Positions 63,863-64,000 of a stretch of DNA of 64,000 nt are shown in pieces. Source of the stretch: Cyanobacterium sp. HL-69 (GTDB taxonomy: Bacteria > Cyanobacteriota > Cyanobacteriia > Cyanobacteriales > Cyanobacteriaceae); the NCBI GenBank assembly GCA_002813895.1, contig CP024912.1, forward strand, positions 1,612,001 through 1,676,000, read 5' to 3'. Position numbers and translations under genes: made by a program. Under the pieces are notes generated by a model that did not search any database, was not told where the DNA came from, and saw only the letters and a program-made list of their open reading frames with translations. Each line of letters starts with the position of its first letter. Positions within the stretch are counted from its first letter, which is position 1.

Positions 63863-64000
63863 TTAAAAAGAGCGTTTATACAGTAGCCAAACAAAAAGGG
63901 GCGAACCGATGAGGGCAGTAACAGCGCCCACGGGCAACTCCACCGCACCGATGCGAGAGAGTAAATCGGCCCAAGACAATACCATCGCCCCCCCTAATGC
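63863..64000 (-). CDS. FecCD-type ABC permease, C-terminal end only
   Basis: Partial: 45 residues and the TAA stop are in the window. The visible ALGGAMVLSWADLLSRIGAV, then ELPVGAVTALIGSPLFVWLLYK is the conserved C-terminus of FecCD/BtuC permeases. It continues beyond the right edge. Fourteen bases separate its stop from the ATPase start, so permease, ATPase, receptor and lipoprotein form one uptake locus on the minus strand. Confidence 0.93.
   Translation of the reverse strand, partial: ALGGAMVLSWADLLSRIGAVELPVGAVTALIGSPLFVWLLYKRSF

Noticed and set aside
18000-64000. tRNA or rRNA genes
   Set aside because: Gene-free regions were read for the T-loop GGTTCGA-type signature and rRNA motifs; none was found by eye. 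A tRNA scan would settle this.

Overview
The window is cyanobacterial chromosome. The evidence is the RuBisCO operon rbcL-rbcX-rbcS, CP12, petM, ndhH, a CpcF-type bilin lyase, GuaB3, several cyanobacteria-specific small protein families, and many HIP1 octamers (GCGATCGC) scattered through an AT-rich sequence. The gene content and codon use fit a unicellular Cyanobacterium/Geminocystis-like lineage. That placement is an inference; no rRNA or tRNA gene was found here.

Layout. 1-9,200: the 5' part of a THUMP-type RNA methyltransferase (cut by the window edge), ndhH, a 49-residue protein, pdxJ, a lone GH38 alpha-mannosidase, a universal stress protein and argD. 9,200-21,200: a DUF3769/LptD-like envelope protein, hemE, guaB3, petM, a TIGR01777 epimerase, transketolase, a low-GC glycosyltransferase, CP12, and a compact run ending in cpcF. 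21,200-33,400: a 1,409-residue extracellular nucleotidase, hisG, a GH3 beta-N-acetylhexosaminidase, DUF4327, carB and a DUF411 protein. 33,700-41,500: a cytosine-deaminase-like amidohydrolase, a TrpD2-like protein, a HEAT-repeat protein, a 68-residue Cys-rich protein, an amidase and a REC-GGDEF-EAL regulator. 41,900-47,000: a cobalamin-riboswitch operon (TonB receptor, 2Fe-2S protein, unknown membrane protein), divergent from exbB-exbD. 47,100-51,200: a single-chain restriction-modification enzyme invaded by palindromic repeats and a DUF559 nuclease domain. 51,200-54,900: rbcS/rbcX/rbcL and a ferredoxin/metallo-beta-lactamase protein. 54,850-59,200: MscS channel, a VOC-like protein, YggT, an Lmo0937-like peptide and three CsbD-related genes, which looks like a stress cluster. 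59,200-64,000: a second TonB/ABC uptake locus (lipoprotein, AMIN-containing haem-type receptor, ATPase, permease end).

How it fits together. Carbon fixation (RuBisCO, its chaperone, transketolase, CP12) and metal/cofactor uptake dominate. The exbB-exbD pair could energise both TonB receptors. The cobalamin riboswitch ties the first receptor to corrinoid supply.

The most unusual feature is the 1,279-residue restriction-modification gene. It carries in-phase 36-nt palindromic repeat units at two places, a DUF559 domain bracketed by three and five such units, and two near-identical 43-nt direct repeats exactly 930 nt apart. A second original signal is a small MITE-like family (ends TACCAAATCC/GGATTTGGTA, flanked by TTA). 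One copy has landed inside another palindromic repeat.
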